From Acidipila sp. (lineage in GTDB: Bacteria; Acidobacteriota; Terriglobia; Acidiferrales; UBA7541), in NCBI GenBank assembly GCA_010365215.1, contig JAAFGT010000005.1, forward strand, positions 38,103 to 102,102: a stretch of DNA of 64,000 nucleotides, written 5' to 3'. The notes beneath the pieces are model-generated. The model was not told the DNA's origin. It saw only the letters and a program-made list of their open reading frames with translations, and did not search any database. The number at the start of each line of letters is the position of its first letter. Within the stretch, counting starts at the first letter, position 1. The translations under genes and the position numbers were made by a program. Below, in pieces: positions 62,569 to 64,000 of this stretch.

Positions 62569-62634
62569 GGCTCTGCATCGGGCACTGCATCTGGCTCTGC
62601 ATCGGGCACTGCATCTGGCTCTGCATCGGGCACT
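62569..62634. repeat. 24-bp tandem repeat (2.7 copies)
   Basis: GGCTCTGCATCGGGCACTGCATCT at 62569-62592 and 62593-62616, then 18 bases of a third copy. Each unit is itself two related 12-mers. It lies between thiL and the end of the LysR gene. Confidence 0.9.
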
Positions 62635-62669
62635 TCGCCGGCACTTCGCGAAACCGCGAGATAGCGCGT

Positions 62670-63587
62670 TCAGTTTTCCGGGCGGAACATATAGCGATCG
62701 CCGTGCTGTTTGGCGAACGCCTCGGCGACACTTAGAAACGCGCGCGCCGCGTGCGATGCACTCGCGCCTTTTCGGTAGACCAGGCGCAGGCGACGCTCCA
62801 GGCGCAAGTCACGGGTGCGGATGCGCACCAGCTCTCCGCGAGCCACTTCGTTTTCGACGCAGATCCCCGGAAGCAGCGCCACACCATTGCCACCGGCTAC
62901 AAATTTCTTAATGGCTTCAATGGTAGGCAGCTCGACGTCCATACGCAGGGGCACGCGATGCTTGCGAAAAGTTTCGAGGACGCGCACGCGATAGGGCGAG
63001 GGCACGTTGTGCGCTACGAAACATTCCGCGCCGAGCTGCTTGATGCTCACTTGCCTGGCCGAGGCCAGGCGGTGGCGCGGCGGCACGACGAAGGCCAGCT
63101 CGTCGCGGTAGACCACGATAGAACGCAGCAGCGGATCCTCGGGGCGAAACGTCAACACGCCCAGCTCGGTGGAGTGATTGACCAGCGCCTCTTCCATGCG
63201 GCTGGCCAGCGAACGCTGCACGGTGACCTTAATCCTGGGATGCAGGCGCCGGAACTGATCGAGCACCGGCAGCAGGTAGAGACAGGTAAATTCGTTGGCG
63301 GCGATGGAGAGGTTACCGTGGTGATTCTGGCGCAGCTCTTCGAGCGCGCCCAATGCTTCGCCGCGCGTGTTCAGCAGGCGCAAGGCGTAGCCCTCCAGCA
63401 CGCGTCCAGCGTCGGTGAGCAGGCCGCGGCGGGAGGAACGGTCGAAGAGCGGCTCGCCCAGCTCGCGTTCGAGCTTGCGCACGGCTTGGCTGATAGCCGG
63501 CTGAGTGCGGAAAAGTTTTTTTGCGGCGCGCGAGAAACTGCCCTCGCGGGCCACGGCGAGAAAAGTCTCGAGTTCGAACAGATCCAT
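62670..63587 (-). CDS. LysR family transcriptional regulator
   Basis: 305 aa. N-terminal winged helix ([37 protein letters not shown]) and a C-terminal effector domain of two alpha/beta lobes ([34 protein letters not shown]). The gene is divergent from leuA, and the gap holds a palindromic T-N11-A site, so it probably regulates leuA and itself. The effector is unknown. Closest feel is to CysB/CbbR-type regulators rather than to LeuO. Confidence 0.93.
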   Translation of the reverse strand: MDLFELETFLAVAREGSFSRAAKKLFRTQPAISQAVRKLERELGEPLFDRSSRRGLLTDAGRVLEGYALRLLNTRGEALGALEELRQNHHGNLSIAANEFTCLYLLPVLDQFRRLHPRIKVTVQRSLASRMEEALVNHSTELGVLTFRPEDPLLRSIVVYRDELAFVVPPRHRLASARQVSIKQLGAECFVAHNVPSPYRVRVLETFRKHRVPLRMDVELPTIEAIKKFVAGGNGVALLPGICVENEVARGELVRIRTRDLRLERRLRLVYRKGASASHAARAFLSVAEAFAKQHGDRYMFRPEN

Positions 63588-63629
63588 GCGACAAATCCCC
63601 TAACCGCCAGAAGCGACGAACTCCCTACT

Positions 63630-63644
63630 ATAACAATTTGTTAT
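63630..63644. promoter_or_regulatory. LysR-type binding palindrome between lysR and leuA
   Basis: ATAACAA-T-TTGTTAT, seven-base arms, contains the T-N11-A consensus (63631-63643). The AT-rich palindrome stands out from the GC-rich surroundings. About 43 bp from the lysR start and 100 bp from leuA. Confidence 0.7.
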
Positions 63645-63745
63645 GGTGTCATGGAAACTATAAACTTGCATTATTGCCCTCTGGCATTACATTAGAGGGA
63701 AGGAGAGCTCCCGCGAAAGGGGGGGCGCAAGGGGGCTCAAGACGC

Positions 63746-64000
63746 ATGCACAACGCACGCATCATCATATTCGACACTACGCTTCGCGATGGCGAGCAGT
63801 CTCCGGGCTGCAGCATGAACCTGGCGGAAAAACTACGTCTGGCGCGCCAGCTCGAGCGGCTGGGCGTAGATGTAATCGAAGCCGGATTCCCCATCGCCTC
63901 CGACGGTGATTTCGAAGCTGTGGCGGCGGTCGCCCGCGAGATCCGCACGCCGATCGTGGCTGCGCTGGCGCGCGCCACGCGCACGGATATCGAGCGCGCC
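63746..64000 (+). CDS. leuA: 2-isopropylmalate synthase (5' part; continues beyond window)
   Basis: 85 codons to the window edge. [17 protein letters not shown] and [18 protein letters not shown] are the HMGL-like/IPMS signature; the enzyme condenses acetyl-CoA with 2-oxoisovalerate in leucine synthesis. Citramalate or homocitrate synthase cannot be excluded from this fragment, but SPGCSMN is usual for LeuA. A weak ribosome site (GGGGG) precedes the ATG. Divergent from the LysR gene. Confidence 0.85.
   Translation, partial: MHNARIIIFDTTLRDGEQSPGCSMNLAEKLRLARQLERLGVDVIEAGFPIASDGDFEAVAAVAREIRTPIVAALARATRTDIERA

Noticed and set aside
62229..62633. Minus-strand frame beginning with PDAEPDAV repeats.
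   Set aside because: It is the translation of the 24-bp DNA repeat running out of frame into thiL; no independent coding support.
1..64000. CRISPR array, prophage, integrative element or origin of replication.
   Set aside because: No regularly spaced identical repeats of CRISPR size, no phage structural genes, no integrase with att-like repeats, and no dnaA/DnaA-box cluster were seen. All tandem repeats found are short and adjacent without spacers.

Overview
The window is 64 kb of chromosomal DNA, GC-rich and densely coded on both strands. No rRNA, tRNA, CRISPR array, phage or conjugative module is visible, and the only transposase-like gene looks inactive. The gene content suggests a free-living, didermic, soil-type bacterium. 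It has BamA/TamB outer-membrane assembly, FecR and carboxypeptidase-regulatory-domain secreted proteins, a penicillin-binding protein 1A, a lone methylmalonyl-CoA mutase large subunit and SelB. By recognition of family flavour rather than any search, this fits Acidobacteriota best.

Left end (1-8.75 kb): a compact stress or low-oxygen type island. It holds a zinc alcohol dehydrogenase (partial), a cysteine-containing Crp/Fnr regulator, a small Cys-rich protein of unknown function, an NDP-forming acyl-CoA synthetase fused to a GNAT acetyltransferase, a heavy-metal P-type ATPase, a tandem universal stress protein and an OsmC peroxidase. Two divergent intergenic regions (1813-1928 and 8130-8287) have the same architecture. 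Each has two GTGA-N6-TCAC operators exactly 22 bp apart, flanked on both sides by a -10-like hexamer whose centre lies 32 bp from the nearest operator centre. This is the geometry of four class II (-41.5) CRP/FNR promoters, and the recognition helix of the encoded regulator (SRETVTR) matches GTGA readers. It is the strongest candidate for an undescribed system in the window. A decayed IS481/IS3-like integrase gene follows.

9.7-31.8 kb: housekeeping and envelope genes. These include a lipid kinase, small secreted proteins, a LysW-like zinc ribbon with a very acidic tail, Nudix, uppS, a winged-helix regulator coupled to a membrane protein, and the operon kynureninase-like enzyme-pcm-glycosyltransferase. 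A translationally coupled operon bamA-surA-like-tamB follows, then a ThiF/MoeB enzyme, a class A beta-lactamase-like hydrolase, and a secreted fusion of PA-IL-like, LssY-C and alpha/beta hydrolase regions.

31.8-45.6 kb: mscL, yebC-ruvC-unknown, a secreted phosphatase, a FecR/DUF6600-like protein, MEMO1 family amrB, small unknown proteins, an acyl-CoA mutase, an AlkZ-related protein, maf, tatA and selB.

45.7-64 kb: pyrimidine synthesis is split over two divergent transcription units, pyrD-rlpA-pyrF (behind an alkaline-phosphatase-type enzyme) and pyrR-pyrB-pyrC. Then come thiD, fabH, an ArnT-like glycosyltransferase, a PNPOx protein, PBP1A, thiL, a LysR regulator and the start of leuA, with a palindromic LysR box in the lysR/leuA intergenic region. 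Short degenerate tandem repeats of 11-14 and 24 bp occur in several intergenic gaps. All family assignments are from motifs read by eye; no database search was possible.
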